From: Palsa-147 sp049279675
Lineage (GTDB): Bacteria; Acidobacteriota; Terriglobia; Acidiferrales; UBA7541
Length of the DNA stretch: 64,000 nt
Assembly: GCA_049279675.1 (NCBI GenBank)
Contig: JBAPOP010000168.1
Span: 136,878-200,877 of the forward strand
Direction of reading: 5' to 3'
Below the pieces are notes generated by a model, which saw only the letters and a program-made list of their open reading frames with translations, made no database searches and was not told where the DNA came from. Of this stretch, positions 48,714 through 58,161 are shown piece after piece. Made by a program: the position numbers and the translations under genes. Numbering within the stretch: the first letter of the stretch is position 1; the number at the start of each line of letters is the position of its first letter.

Positions 48714-49895
48714 CTAGCCGGGTGATGCCAGCGCGTCCGCTTCCGAAGGCACGAATCGTGCCGCATGTCCGCGATCGATTAACGGTTTTTCGAAGTATTT
48801 CCATGAGATTTGTGCGATTCCCGCAGTCAGCGCGAGGGCTAGCGCCGTTGTCGCCACGCCACGCCATTCGGTAATGCGCGGGAGTGAATGCAGCAGAACC
48901 CTGTGGCACGTCCACAGGACTCCCGTGTGGATAAGATAGACGCAATACGAAATGCGCCCCCACTCGCGGAGAAACGGCCATCGGGCCACCTTCGCCACTG
49001 TGCCGTCGCGCTTTAAGAGCGCCACCATGATCATCACGGCATACATCGCGGCGAGCCATGAATACTGGTACGCGGCCTCAAACCTGTTCCGCGGGCCCGG
49101 CATCCATTTCGTCATTGCAAGTGCGCCCGCCACCAGCACAGCAAGAGCGGCATTTGCCAGCTGCATGTGTCCCGCGGTCCACGCCTTCACATCCGATCGC
49201 CACGCGATGGCGAGCAGCATTCCCATCGCCAGCGCGTCGGCGCGGCACGGCATCAACACGTACTGCGGGCTGAGGATTCCGGGCTTCGCGGAGTAAACGA
49301 TCGCCCGGAGAATTGGCGCCCCGATGATGCAACCGGCCAAGACGCGCGTGAGCCGCCGGCGCGATAGAAATCGAATCAGAAATGGCGAGACGAGATAGAA
49401 TTGCTCCTCCACGGCCAGCGACCACGTTTGCGACATCCACCACGTCGTAAATCGCGAGAGTGGCGTGAAGACGAGATTTTGCAGAAACAGGTAGTAGACC
49501 ACTACAGGGACCGAAATTAACGGCACGCTCGATTCCTTCGCGAATCCGCGTTCGGCAACAATCGAGCCTACAATCGCGAACAGCGCAATCCATGTGTAAT
49601 AAACCGGCAAAATCCGATGAATCCGGCGCACATAGAACGCCTTAAAATAATTTGGACTTTCGCGCGCGTCGAGCAGAATCCCCCCGATCAAGAATCCTGA
49701 GAGAACAAAGAACAGATCGACGCCACTCCATCCGAGCCGGAAGATTTGGACGAAGCGATAAAGCTTCCCGAATTGGACGTTGTTGTAGCCGTAGGTGAGG
49801 TAGTGCAGCGAGAGCACGAGAAGAATGGCCAAGCCTCGCAAGCCATCGAGCTCCGGCAACCGGTTTTTTGCACCCAACCCCAAGAAATTTCGCAA
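48714..49895 (-). CDS. Acyltransferase 3 family membrane protein (OafA/YrhL-like)
   Basis: A 393-residue protein with about 10 membrane segments. It begins with the family signature PELDGLRGLAILLVLSLHYL, with the essential histidine, and RFVQIFRLGWSGVDLFFVLSGFLIGGIL. The RIHRILPVYY block (R-x10-R type) follows. Such enzymes O-acetylate or acylate surface polysaccharides and other exported glycans. It lies 24 bp downstream of the ArnT-like gene on the same strand, so it probably modifies the same surface glycan. Confidence 0.92.
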   Translation of the reverse strand: MRNFLGLGAKNRLPELDGLRGLAILLVLSLHYLTYGYNNVQFGKLYRFVQIFRLGWSGVDLFFVLSGFLIGGILLDARESPNYFKAFYVRRIHRILPVYYTWIALFAIVGSIVAERGFAKESSVPLISVPVVVYYLFLQNLVFTPLSRFTTWWMSQTWSLAVEEQFYLVSPFLIRFLSRRRLTRVLAGCIIGAPILRAIVYSAKPGILSPQYVLMPCRADALAMGMLLAIAWRSDVKAWTAGHMQLANAALAVLVAGALAMTKWMPGPRNRFEAAYQYSWLAAMYAVMIMVALLKRDGTVAKVARWPFLREWGRISYCVYLIHTGVLWTCHRVLLHSLPRITEWRGVATTALALALTAGIAQISWKYFEKPLIDRGHAARFVPSEADALASPG

Positions 49896-49919
49896 CCTTT
49901 CGCGTTAGCCCCAGAAACT

Positions 49920-51827
49920 TCAGAGCCCGGAGGCCCCCGCCTGCGGGTCGGTGCGCCTAGCTGATGCACTTGCGGGCGTTAGTCGCCCTTGTGCCGCCAA
50001 CTTGGAGAGCGGCAAAGCGTAATATCCCGTCGCTCCGAGTCGTTCCCAGTTTTGCAATTCCGATCTCGGCGGCTGAAATCGGGTCACGAAAAATCGTGCT
50101 CCCGCATCCGCGAGTGCGTTCAGTATTCGCGATTTCGTTTCCGCGCTCGATTCCCAATAGGCAGGGACGCCTTCCGCAGGAACATCCGCGACGATACGAA
50201 CTTGCGCGAGGTGAGCCCAGTAATCTCCGTGCGTCGAATGGCCGAGCACCGCCACTTCATCTCCCGGCCTTAAACCAAGTTGCGCCAAGTCCGCGCTTAC
50301 CGTCCACTCGCCGTTCTCCGATCCTCGAAGCGCGGCTATCGCGTGGCCTGCCGCCTGGCTCGTAATCGTGACGCCCATCGTCAGCGCCACCGCGAGCACG
50401 ACGCAATTCCACACACGCGCCGAAGTCTCGCTTCGCGGCAAACGGACAGCAGCGAACAAGAAGCACCAAAGTATGACCATCGGCGCTCCCACGAACCGCG
50501 GTTCGACGTGCACCAGAGCGTAAAGCCCGCAAGTCGCAGCCGCCGGGAGCCAAAGAGTCCAAAGCAAATGCAATTCACGAAAGTAGCCGCCGGCTCCTCC
50601 CGCAAGAAGCGCGAGCACCAGCACGCCAACCATGATCGATTTCTCTGCCGAGAGAAGCCGGAAATACTCCGCGGCACTTACTGCGAGTACACGCAATTGT
50701 CCGCGAAGCTCAAAATGTGATCGCAGCCCTTCGACCCAATAGCTTGGGTCATACCACGGCGGATACGTACCAGCGACCGGCGTCGCAAACTCATCCACCG
50801 GAGGAATTTCGTTCAGCCGCCGTGCTCCGTGGATCGGCGCCCCAGCTCCTGCAATCTCGCCATGCCATTGCGGAAGTGCCGACAATCCGTTCACAAACCA
50901 CGCATAGCTTACGCGTCCGGCCTCGCCATACGTGATTCGTCCCTGCGCACGCGAAATCGCGATCGCCCACGGTCCGCCGATCGCGAAAAACACAACTAGC
51001 GCAAACGCCACTCGCGGTGCGGCGCGTTTCCAATTTCCGAATGCAAATAAGCTGCAGAGCAGAAACACAAATGTGAGAGGGAACAAAACCGACTTCGCGA
51101 GGTAGCCGACTGCGAGCACCGCGCCAAGCGACACATACGCTTGCCGGCTTGTTTGCCCTCGGCGAATTCGAATCAAAATCGCCGTCGCCAGGAAAAAAAT
51201 CGCCGACACGAACATGTCCGGCTTGTCCGTTCCTACTCCCACCAACTCAAGCGATGAGTACGTGAAGAGCGAGTAGCCGAAAACCGTCCACGCCCAGCTT
51301 TGCGGCGATTGCGCTTCGACGCCAGCCGCGCGCTCACCGCACAGCGCGGTCAACTCGCGAAAGAAAAATCCGAAGCACCCCAGCGCAAAAAGATAGATGA
51401 CGAAATTCACAAGGTGAAGAACGGTGGCTTCCCAATACAGTGAAGTGTGTGTGAGCGCGAAAACGAGAGCCAGTAGCCACGAATACATCGGGCTCCAATA
51501 AGCATTGATCGCGTTGTGCCAATCATGGCGAAGATAGGCATAGCTGATGTCGAGATAATTTACGCCATCCGGCTCAATCGAGAACCGCTCCGCCCACGCT
51601 TGCAACAGCCCCGCGCCACCAGCCAGCACGAAACACCACTGAGGCACGCCGAGAACGCGAGCTGGAAAATAATCCATCGCCGCCGAGCGCCGCCATGGCA
51701 CCGCGACGGATTCAGCCGCCGCTGCGGCGGGCGCGAAACCAAATAAACGGGAAGTCGCGCCATGGATCGCCGAAGCGCGTTCCGCGCCCGTTCGATAAAG
51801 AATCTTGCCGAGTCCTGTGTTAGCCAT
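49920..51827 (-). CDS. ArnT/GT39-like membrane glycosyltransferase
   Basis: A 635-residue protein with about 11-13 hydrophobic segments. After a long N-terminal region, the first external loop has ERFSIEPDGVNYLDISYAYL, with an acidic D-x3-Y-L-D-x3-A motif like that of GT-C transferases. GVGTDKPDMF (residues ~200-210) is another conserved-looking loop. The large C-terminal domain (~residues 470-620) is soluble and ends near LSKLAAQ. It presumably transfers a sugar from a lipid carrier outside the membrane. The start is uncertain because the first ~50 residues are weakly conserved in type (ATG at 51677, MDYFPARVLG, is possible). Confidence 0.75.
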   Translation of the reverse strand: MANTGLGKILYRTGAERASAIHGATSRLFGFAPAAAAAESVAVPWRRSAAMDYFPARVLGVPQWCFVLAGGAGLLQAWAERFSIEPDGVNYLDISYAYLRHDWHNAINAYWSPMYSWLLALVFALTHTSLYWEATVLHLVNFVIYLFALGCFGFFFRELTALCGERAAGVEAQSPQSWAWTVFGYSLFTYSSLELVGVGTDKPDMFVSAIFFLATAILIRIRRGQTSRQAYVSLGAVLAVGYLAKSVLFPLTFVFLLCSLFAFGNWKRAAPRVAFALVVFFAIGGPWAIAISRAQGRITYGEAGRVSYAWFVNGLSALPQWHGEIAGAGAPIHGARRLNEIPPVDEFATPVAGTYPPWYDPSYWVEGLRSHFELRGQLRVLAVSAAEYFRLLSAEKSIMVGVLVLALLAGGAGGYFRELHLLWTLWLPAAATCGLYALVHVEPRFVGAPMVILWCFLFAAVRLPRSETSARVWNCVVLAVALTMGVTITSQAAGHAIAALRGSENGEWTVSADLAQLGLRPGDEVAVLGHSTHGDYWAHLAQVRIVADVPAEGVPAYWESSAETKSRILNALADAGARFFVTRFQPPRSELQNWERLGATGYYALPLSKLAAQGRLTPASASARRTDPQAGASGL

Positions 51828-52144
51828 GAATAGTCGTCAAAGGCGATAGCGTCCGCGCGCCTTACGAGCGCCATCCCGAATTTCGAGGCGAGGGATTATG
51901 AACCGGCGTGCGGAAAATGAAACGGTACGCCGCTGGAAGTTACGTCCGTAGTTCCAACATCATCGCGGCGGCGCAATTAAGCGTGTCCCGCTTACTTTCC
52001 GAAACGCGCATTGCGCCGGCACGGTAATAGAATAGACTTCCCGAATTCTGAAATGCGATGTAACCGAGAGGGGCGCGCCATCAAATCCATGAGTCAATTG
52101 TTTATACGGCTGCCCAGCACATCGCTAGCCCGAGCGCCCCGGCG
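51828..52144. other. Divergent intergenic region
   Basis: 317 bp between the ArnT-like gene (minus) and the methyltransferase gene (plus). No gene or repeat is recognised; it presumably holds both promoters, but no convincing pair of hexamers was found. Confidence 0.4.
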
Positions 52145-52879
52145 ATGAAGACGTCGCGCTGCTCGAAAATTTACGACGCGGTAATCGGTCGCGTAACCGC
52201 GCTCGGATTGCCGCAAGGCGCAAAAGTGCTCGATGCGCCGTGCGGCGACGGTGAAGTCTCGATTCTGCTCGCGAAGGCAGGCCTGGAAGTTTCGGGCATC
52301 GATATTGTGGATGAGCTAACGGGCGAAGCGCGCGCGATTCTCGGCGAGCGATTTCGCGTCGCCGATCTCACCGCGAAGCGTCCGTGGCCCGACGCCAGTT
52401 TCGATCTCGTCGTTTCCATCGAAGGCATCGAGCATCTCGAAAATGCCTTCGCATTCGTGCGCGAAATGCATCGCGTCTGCCGTCCAGGCGGCATTTTCAT
52501 TCTCTCCACACCGAACACGATTTCCATTCGCTCGCGCGTTCGATTTTTCGGCAGCGGCTTCTATCTTTCGGATCCGCGCCCGTGCGATGAGGCAAGCCCG
52601 CATCCTTTGCATCACATCGGGCTCAAAACTTTCTCTGAGCTGCGCTACATCCTGCACACCTCCGGCTTCCAAATTCTCGATATCGAGCCCACGCACGTAA
52701 AGCCGGTCAGCTATGCTTACGCTTTCCTCGCTCCCTGGATGTGGCTCTACACGCTCATCGCATTCCGCAAAGAGCGAAACGCGGCTCGGCGCTCGCGCAA
52801 TAAAGAAATCCGCCACGCACAATCGTCCCGCGCATTAATGTTCGGCGAAAATATAATGATCGTATCGCGAAGAAGATGA
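52145..52879 (+). CDS. Class I SAM-dependent methyltransferase
   Basis: A 244-residue soluble enzyme. The SAM-binding motif I is VLDAPCGDGEVS at residues ~30-41, the acidic end of strand 2 is GIDIVDE, motif IV is FDLVVSIEGIEHLEN and motif VI is LRPGG-like (CRPGGIFILSTPN). The order matches the Methyltransf_11/UbiE-like group. The C-terminal third has one hydrophobic patch (YAYAFLAPWMWLYTLIAF) that may touch the membrane. The surrounding glycan genes suggest methylation of a sugar or lipid-linked precursor; the substrate is unknown. Confidence 0.88.
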   Translation: MKTSRCSKIYDAVIGRVTALGLPQGAKVLDAPCGDGEVSILLAKAGLEVSGIDIVDELTGEARAILGERFRVADLTAKRPWPDASFDLVVSIEGIEHLENAFAFVREMHRVCRPGGIFILSTPNTISIRSRVRFFGSGFYLSDPRPCDEASPHPLHHIGLKTFSELRYILHTSGFQILDIEPTHVKPVSYAYAFLAPWMWLYTLIAFRKERNAARRSRNKEIRHAQSSRALMFGENIMIVSRRR

Positions 52880-53005
52880 ACCCCGTCTTCGACAGCGATT
52901 CGCAGCCACGCAATGCTGGAGCGCGTGCTTACATATCGAATTCGAAATTTCAAAGTTGAAATTCCGGCGGTACGTCGAAAGCCTTTACATTTAGCAACCG
53001 CAGAA

Positions 53006-53860
53006 TCACGGCACTCGTAGGGCTGGCCGGCAGGCCGGCCGGTTTTTCGGTCGCGTCCCGGCCGGACGAAGCGTCGCCAAGATTCTCGCAAACGTTTGAA
53101 AGATCAACTTGGCGTCGTTCGCGAATCGAATGTCCTCACAATATCTCAAATCAAGTTCAAGTTTTCTCGGCAGGATTTCTGCGGTATAAAAATTCTGACT
53201 ATCGGCTCGCCCAGCAAGGATCTCTTCTTCCCGCACATAAGCACTCGCCGCCGGCCCCGTAATCCCGGGTCGCGCAAGCAGCACCCCGCGATATTTCTCC
53301 GCATAGTGTTTCGTGAATTCAGGAATTTCAGGCCGCGGCCCAACGAGACTCATCTCGCCGAGCAGCACATTGATCAACTGCGGCAACTCATCAATCTTAG
53401 TTTTACGCAACATCCGGCCCAGCGCCGTAATCCTCGAGTCGTCCCCAGCGGTAATGAGATCCCCGCGTTCCGCGCCACCGTTAATCATTGTCCGAAACTT
53501 GAATATGCGGAACGGCCGCCCGCTCCGGCCCGTCCTGACCTGGCGAAAAAATATCGGCCCCGCGCTCTTGAGCCGCACCGCGATCGCAATGCCGATCAGC
53601 AATGGCGACAGCAGAACAATTCCCGCCGCCGACGCCGCAGCGTCGAACCATCTCTTTCCCCATCGTCGGTAGAAGGTTTCTGTCAATAGTAGAGAGGCAC
53701 GCATCACCGCGCCTACGGTTGGAAACTTTACCACCGTTACGAAAGTGAATCCGTAATTACCCGTGAGGTATTCTGTCTCAGTGGGGTCGCTTAGACCGTG
53801 GGGAATGTCGTGAATGAAACCTCCGGCAACCTGCTCCCGAACGATGAACCTTGAATCCAT
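53006..53860 (-). CDS. Undecaprenyl-phosphate sugar-1-phosphate transferase (WcaJ/PglC type)
   Basis: 284 residues from the ATG at 53860; the ATG at 53704 (233 residues) also fits the family. One hydrophobic segment (ASAAGIVLLSPLLIGIAIAV) precedes the conserved catalytic domain: GPIFFRQVRTGRSGRPFRIFKFRTM, then RKTKIDELPQLINVLLGEMSLVGPRPE with the DE motif, and LARPGITG. The enzyme starts a surface glycan by moving a sugar phosphate onto undecaprenyl phosphate. The multi-pass N-terminal domain of WcaJ is absent. The last 14 codons coincide with a REP-like element, giving the odd tail NRPACRPALRVP. Confidence 0.88.
   Translation of the reverse strand: MDSRFIVREQVAGGFIHDIPHGLSDPTETEYLTGNYGFTFVTVVKFPTVGAVMRASLLLTETFYRRWGKRWFDAAASAAGIVLLSPLLIGIAIAVRLKSAGPIFFRQVRTGRSGRPFRIFKFRTMINGGAERGDLITAGDDSRITALGRMLRKTKIDELPQLINVLLGEMSLVGPRPEIPEFTKHYAEKYRGVLLARPGITGPAASAYVREEEILAGRADSQNFYTAEILPRKLELDLRYCEDIRFANDAKLIFQTFARILATLRPAGTRPKNRPACRPALRVP
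53016..53048 (+). repeat. REP-like palindromic element, copy B (inside coding region)
   Basis: It begins CGTAGGGC, has the palindrome GGCCGGC-AG-GCCGGCC-type core, and ends CCGGTTTTTC. It matches copies A and D in length and ends, and it overlaps the 3' end of the sugar transferase gene. Confidence 0.6.
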
Positions 53861-53886
53861 AATCGCTTTCTTCGTTTCCCCCTTGC

Positions 53887-53927
53887 TTACCGAGGGGAGT
53901 GGGGGTACTCTGCCTCGGTAACCGAGG
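53887..53927. repeat. Inverted/direct repeat upstream of the ADOP gene
   Basis: TTACCGAGG (53887-53895) pairs with CCTCGGTAA (53913-53921), and CCTCGGT-A-ACCGAGG (53913-53927) is itself a palindrome, so ACCGAGGGG also recurs as a direct repeat. It lies in the divergent region between sugar transferase and ADOP genes and may be an operator or a REP-type element. Confidence 0.45.
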
Positions 53928-53972
53928 GGGAGTGCGTGAGCAAACACGCCGCGAGGACGCAAGGAGACGCAC

Positions 53973-56678
53973 ATGCGACCGAGACAATGGATCTATACGG
54001 TTCCGCTCAGGCTGCGTTCGATATTTCACCGGCGGCTGGCGGACCAGGAACTCGATGAGGAACTCCGATATCACGTCGAGTGTAAAACTCGGGAAAATAT
54101 CGCCAAGGGTATGACCCCGCAAGCGGCGCGCCGCGCGGCGCTGCTCGAAATCGGCGGGGTCGAGAAACGCAAAGAAGAATGTCGCGAGGCACGCAGAGTG
54201 AATTGGCTCCAGGATCTCGCGCAAGACGTTCGTTACGCACTTCGAATGCTGCGCAAATCTCCCGGCTTCACCGCCATCGCCGTCTTGACGATTGCCCTGG
54301 GCATTGGAGCCACGACGGCGATTTTCAGTGTCGTTAATGCCACGTTGCTGCACCCGTTGCCGTATCCTCAGCCAGAACAGCTCGTGCGGATCGAGGACGA
54401 ACTGCCAGGAGTGGGCGCGCAGGATGTCGGAATGTCCGTGCCCGAATGGCAGGATCTTCAGCGCTCCGGCATTTTTGACTATGTTTCGCCAATAGGGGGC
54501 GGGGACGTGAATCTCACGGGCGGTTCTCAGCCCGAGCGAATCCCCTTTTTGAACGTGGCGCCGAATTACTTTGCGCTGCTCGGCGTAAAACCTCAGTTGG
54601 GTAGCGCGTTCAATCCCGAAGATCACACGCCCGGATTTACTTTGGAAGTTCTTATCAGCGACGGTCTGTGGAAGCGCGCTTTCGCTGCCGATCCCGGAAT
54701 TCTGGGCAAAAGTCTGCGGCTCGACAACGACTTGTATCGCGTGATCGGCGTGATGCCGGCCGATTATCATGATCCGGGGCGAACAGCGGAGGAACGGCAC
54801 ACTGAAATTTGGGCGGCTTCGGGCTTTGCCGCCGCGCCTGCCCCTCCCCCGCTACGCAGTTCGCGGATTCTTCAGGCCGCAATCGCGCGGATCAAACCGG
54901 GTGTCACAATTGACGTGGCGCAGAGCCGGCTAGACGCGCTCGTTGCCGTCATGCAGAAACAATTCCCCATCGATTATCCGCAGCAAAGCGCATGGACGGT
55001 GCGTCTGGTCCCGCTCAAGGAGAGCGTGGTCGGCAATGTTCGCCAGTCGCTGATTCTGCTGCTCGGCGCCGTGGGATTGGTCCTGCTGATCGGCTGCGTA
55101 AACATTGCTAATCTGCTGCTCGCGAGAGCCAGCGCGAGAGGGCGCGAAATGGCCATTCGGCAGGCGCTCGGAGCCGCGCGGGCGCGATTGATGTCGCAAC
55201 TGCTGACCGAAAGCTTGCTTCTCTCACTGCTAGGCGGAATTGGCGGTTTAGCAATTCTCTTCTGCACGAAGGGATTGCTGCTCCGAATTGTGCCCGAGGG
55301 CCTGCCGCGGCTCAATGAAGTATCGACGAACTGGGCCGTTTTGCTTTTTGCCCTCGTCGCTTCGCTCGTCGCCGGCGCGATCTTCGGTCTCGCTCCCGCG
55401 TTGCATGCCGGCCGGCCGGATTTGATTCCGATGCTCAAACGGGAAGGGCGCGGCTCGGCAGGTTCCGGTGAACAGGCGCGCACCCGCCGCGTGCTTGTCG
55501 TAACGGAATTTGCTCTCTCTCTGGTGCTGATGATTGCCGCTGGGCTTCTGCTGCGCAGTTTCTGGGATTTGTTGAACGTGCGGCCGGGATTCAATCCACA
55601 GAGAGTAATGGTGGTACGCACGTGGCTGCCTGTCCCAAATGATCCCGCCACCGATGTCTATGGAACCGCCGCGCAAGAAGCGCCGCTCTTGCACGAAATA
55701 CTTCGTCGCGGCCGGACATTGCCCGGAGTGGAAGAAGTCGCCATCGGGGATTTGGCGGCTGTTCCATTGGGCCACGGTTGGAGGGATCTAAATCCGTATC
55801 CATTGATGCTCGAAGGCCGCGAAGCTCAAAGCGGCGAGACTCCCATCGTCAACCGTTCCACCGTCACGCCCGAATATTTTCACTTGCTCGGCATGTCGCT
55901 GCTGCGCGGCCGTTTATTCAACGAGTCGGACAACGACAAAGCGCTGCAATCCGCCGTGATCAACGAAGCGCTGGCGCGGAAGTATTGGCCGGACGGGGAT
56001 GCGGTTGCCAAGCGCTTCAAGCGGCCCTCGGATTCTTCCTGGACCACGGTGATCGGTGTGATCGCGGATGCTCGAACAGAATCTCTAGCGGAAGCGGCTG
56101 TTCCGGAAATTTATTTGAGCGCGTATCAGCGGCGGCCCAAGGATCTCGCGATCTTTGTACGCGGGCGGCTGGACGCCGCTGCCATTCCCGTGGAGCTGCG
56201 CGAGCAAGTCCAATCCGTCGATCCCGGACTGCCGGTATTCGGCGCGCAAACGCTCGACGAAGCCGTATCCGCGTCTCTCTCCGCAAGACGATTTTCGATG
56301 GAGATGGTCGGACTCTTCGCTCTGACTGCATTGCTTCTCGCCGGGCTTGGAATTTACGGAGTGATTTCGTACATCGTGAACGAGCGCACGCACGAGATTG
56401 GGATTCGCCTCGCACTCGGCGCGCAACGCCGCAACATCCTGCGCATGGTTCTGCGTCAAGGATTGGGTCTCGCGATTGCTGGCGCTGCGGTCGGCCTTGC
56501 TTGTGCGCTGATTGTGTCGCACTTAATGGCAGGACTGCTTTACGGCGTGATGCCAGTAGACCCTCTGACGTTCGCGGGTGTCGCTCTTCTTCTCATCGGC
56601 GTCGCACTGCTCGCTTGTTATATTCCGGCGCGTCGCGCCATTCGCGTCGATCCGATCGTCGCACTAAGATACGAATAG
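53973..56678 (+). CDS. ADOP-family permease (duplicated MacB/FtsX-like ABC permease)
   Basis: A 901-residue protein of the Acidobacteria duplicated orphan permease type. Residues 20-75 form the characteristic N-terminal region (ADQELDEELRYHVE, TPQAARRAALLEIGG). DVRYALRMLRKSPGFTAIAVLTIALGIGATTAIFSVV then starts the first MacB-like periplasmic core. The first FtsX domain (three helices) is at ~370-490, with the ASARGREMAIRQALGAARARL loop. A second core and second FtsX domain (ERTHEIGIRLALGAQRRNI) follow, ending DPIVALRYE. No ATPase gene adjoins, as the family name implies. The transported substrate is unknown. Confidence 0.95.
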   Translation: MRPRQWIYTVPLRLRSIFHRRLADQELDEELRYHVECKTRENIAKGMTPQAARRAALLEIGGVEKRKEECREARRVNWLQDLAQDVRYALRMLRKSPGFTAIAVLTIALGIGATTAIFSVVNATLLHPLPYPQPEQLVRIEDELPGVGAQDVGMSVPEWQDLQRSGIFDYVSPIGGGDVNLTGGSQPERIPFLNVAPNYFALLGVKPQLGSAFNPEDHTPGFTLEVLISDGLWKRAFAADPGILGKSLRLDNDLYRVIGVMPADYHDPGRTAEERHTEIWAASGFAAAPAPPPLRSSRILQAAIARIKPGVTIDVAQSRLDALVAVMQKQFPIDYPQQSAWTVRLVPLKESVVGNVRQSLILLLGAVGLVLLIGCVNIANLLLARASARGREMAIRQALGAARARLMSQLLTESLLLSLLGGIGGLAILFCTKGLLLRIVPEGLPRLNEVSTNWAVLLFALVASLVAGAIFGLAPALHAGRPDLIPMLKREGRGSAGSGEQARTRRVLVVTEFALSLVLMIAAGLLLRSFWDLLNVRPGFNPQRVMVVRTWLPVPNDPATDVYGTAAQEAPLLHEILRRGRTLPGVEEVAIGDLAAVPLGHGWRDLNPYPLMLEGREAQSGETPIVNRSTVTPEYFHLLGMSLLRGRLFNESDNDKALQSAVINEALARKYWPDGDAVAKRFKRPSDSSWTTVIGVIADARTESLAEAAVPEIYLSAYQRRPKDLAIFVRGRLDAAAIPVELREQVQSVDPGLPVFGAQTLDEAVSASLSARRFSMEMVGLFALTALLLAGLGIYGVISYIVNERTHEIGIRLALGAQRRNILRMVLRQGLGLAIAGAAVGLACALIVSHLMAGLLYGVMPVDPLTFAGVALLLIGVALLACYIPARRAIRVDPIVALRYE

Positions 56679-56835
56679 TTCAGGCCGGATGTGGCGGAAA
56701 TCCAAAGCCACCTTCTCGCGCAGACACAAACTCGTCTACGCATCGAATGCCCAATAATCCATTTCTGGTGGATTCAAACTAAATGAGGAGACTTGCTCGC
56801 GAGCGCCCGAAGAACCGCAAGGGGAATTTGAAAAG

Positions 56836-56913
56836 TGGTCGGGGCGAGTGGATTTGAACCACCGACCTCCTGGTCCCGAACCAGGCGCGATAACCAGGCT
56901 TCGCTACGCCCCG
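56836..56913 (-). tRNA. tRNA-Pro (anticodon CGG)
   Basis: A complete cloverleaf on the minus strand with CCA encoded: acceptor CGGGGCG/CGCCCCG, anticodon stem CCTGG/CCAGG with loop TTCGGGA giving anticodon CGG, and T loop TTCAAAT. It reads proline codon CCG. Confidence 0.96.
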
Positions 56914-57073
56914 AACCGTGTTTCTAACTTTCATCAGTCTACCCGCGATTGAACGTGCCCGCAACCGCACGCTTTTCTTCGCAGCGCCGCACCGCCTTTC
57001 ATGCGGCACGTTTTTCCGTCTGTCACGAGCGAGCCAGCCTTTCATCCTTGCGCTTCGTGAGATAATCCCGCGC

Positions 57074-58024
57074 ATGAAAGCGCACATCGCGGCCATTGCC
57101 ACAGCATTCCTCGCCGTTCTCGTTTCTGCCGCGCCTCTATCTGCGCAGGCACCCGCGACCCAGCAGCAGCAACAACAGCCGCAGCAGCCCGAGTACATCA
57201 AGCAAGGCCAGCAATTGATGCACGAGGGAAAGCTCGACGACGCGCTCGCTCTCTATCGCAAGACCCTCCAGTCCACGCCGAATTCCGTTCCAGCGAATAT
57301 CGCAGCGGGGATCGTCCTGGACCTGATGTCTCAAGGTGACGAAGCTCGCAAATATTTCGCCAAGGCAACAGACGCCGCGTACACGCCCGAACTCAAAGCC
57401 GTCGCGCAAAGGATGACGGCGATGTCGTACGCTTTCGAAGCCGATTGCAAAAAGACCGTCGAGTACGAACAGCTCGTCTTCGATTATTACGGCAGCACGA
57501 AGGATTATTTCGAGCAGGGCGAAATCGCCGACGAAGCCGCGCGCGTTTGCCTCGACTCCGGCGATCTGGACGCCGCCACACACTGGTATCAGCTCGGCCA
57601 CGATACCGGACTCAAGCAGCCTGATATTCCAGCGGCTCGCCAGGATCTTTGGGAGTTTCGTTGGGAGAATGCGCAGGCCCGCATCGCCGCCCGCCGCGGA
57701 AATCAAGCCGAAGCGCAGAAGCATGTGGCGGCCGCCAAAGCCATCCTCGACAAGGGAACCAACGCCGGGCAAGCGCAATTCCTGCCAGCTCTGGAAGGCT
57801 ACGTCGCGTTCTATGCAGCCGACTACAAGACCGCCCTCGACGAATTCCAAAAGGCCAGCCAGAACGATCCATTCATAATTTGCATGCTGGGCCAAACCTA
57901 CGAAAAATTAGGCGACAAGGACAAAGCCGCGGAGTTCTACCGCAAGGCCGCGACAACGATCACGCACAATCCCCCCGCCGCCTACGCACTGCCGCTGGCC
58001 AAGAAAAAACTCGCCTCGCCGTGA
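57074..58024 (+). CDS. Exported TPR-repeat protein
   Basis: 316 residues from the ATG at 57074; the open frame reaches back to 56918 but the upstream part lacks a coding pattern. Residues 1-25 are a signal peptide ending S-A-Q-A. A Gln/Pro-rich linker (QQQQQQPQQP) precedes helical TPR units (GQQLMHEGKLDDALALYRKTL, AGIVLDLMSQGDEARKYFAKA, DSGDLDAATHWYQLGHD, YAADYKTALDEFQKA, LGQTYEKLGDKDKAAEFYRKA). It is likely periplasmic or secreted and mediates protein-protein contacts. The next gene is a TPR-free membrane kinase, and any link is speculative. Confidence 0.82.
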   Translation: MKAHIAAIATAFLAVLVSAAPLSAQAPATQQQQQQPQQPEYIKQGQQLMHEGKLDDALALYRKTLQSTPNSVPANIAAGIVLDLMSQGDEARKYFAKATDAAYTPELKAVAQRMTAMSYAFEADCKKTVEYEQLVFDYYGSTKDYFEQGEIADEAARVCLDSGDLDAATHWYQLGHDTGLKQPDIPAARQDLWEFRWENAQARIAARRGNQAEAQKHVAAAKAILDKGTNAGQAQFLPALEGYVAFYAADYKTALDEFQKASQNDPFIICMLGQTYEKLGDKDKAAEFYRKAATTITHNPPAAYALPLAKKKLASP

Positions 58025-58123
58025 ACCCCAATATCAAGCGCTCCCCGAGATCACGCTTTTCCATTTTTCCTTTTCCACTTTCTCTTTTCCATCTCCCCTT
58101 TTCCGCTCTCCACTCCCCCCGCG

Positions 58124-58152
58124 TTGACTTGCACCCACCCACAGCCTAAAAT
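58124..58152 (+). promoter_or_regulatory. Strong sigma70-type promoter giving a leaderless kinase mRNA
   Basis: TTGACT (58124-58129), exactly 17 bp, then TAAAAT (58147-58152). The ATG at 58162 is only 9 nt after the -10, so transcription should start at or within a few bases of the start codon. No Shine-Dalgarno sequence is present. Confidence 0.65.
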
Positions 58153-58161
58153 TCGCTCCCA

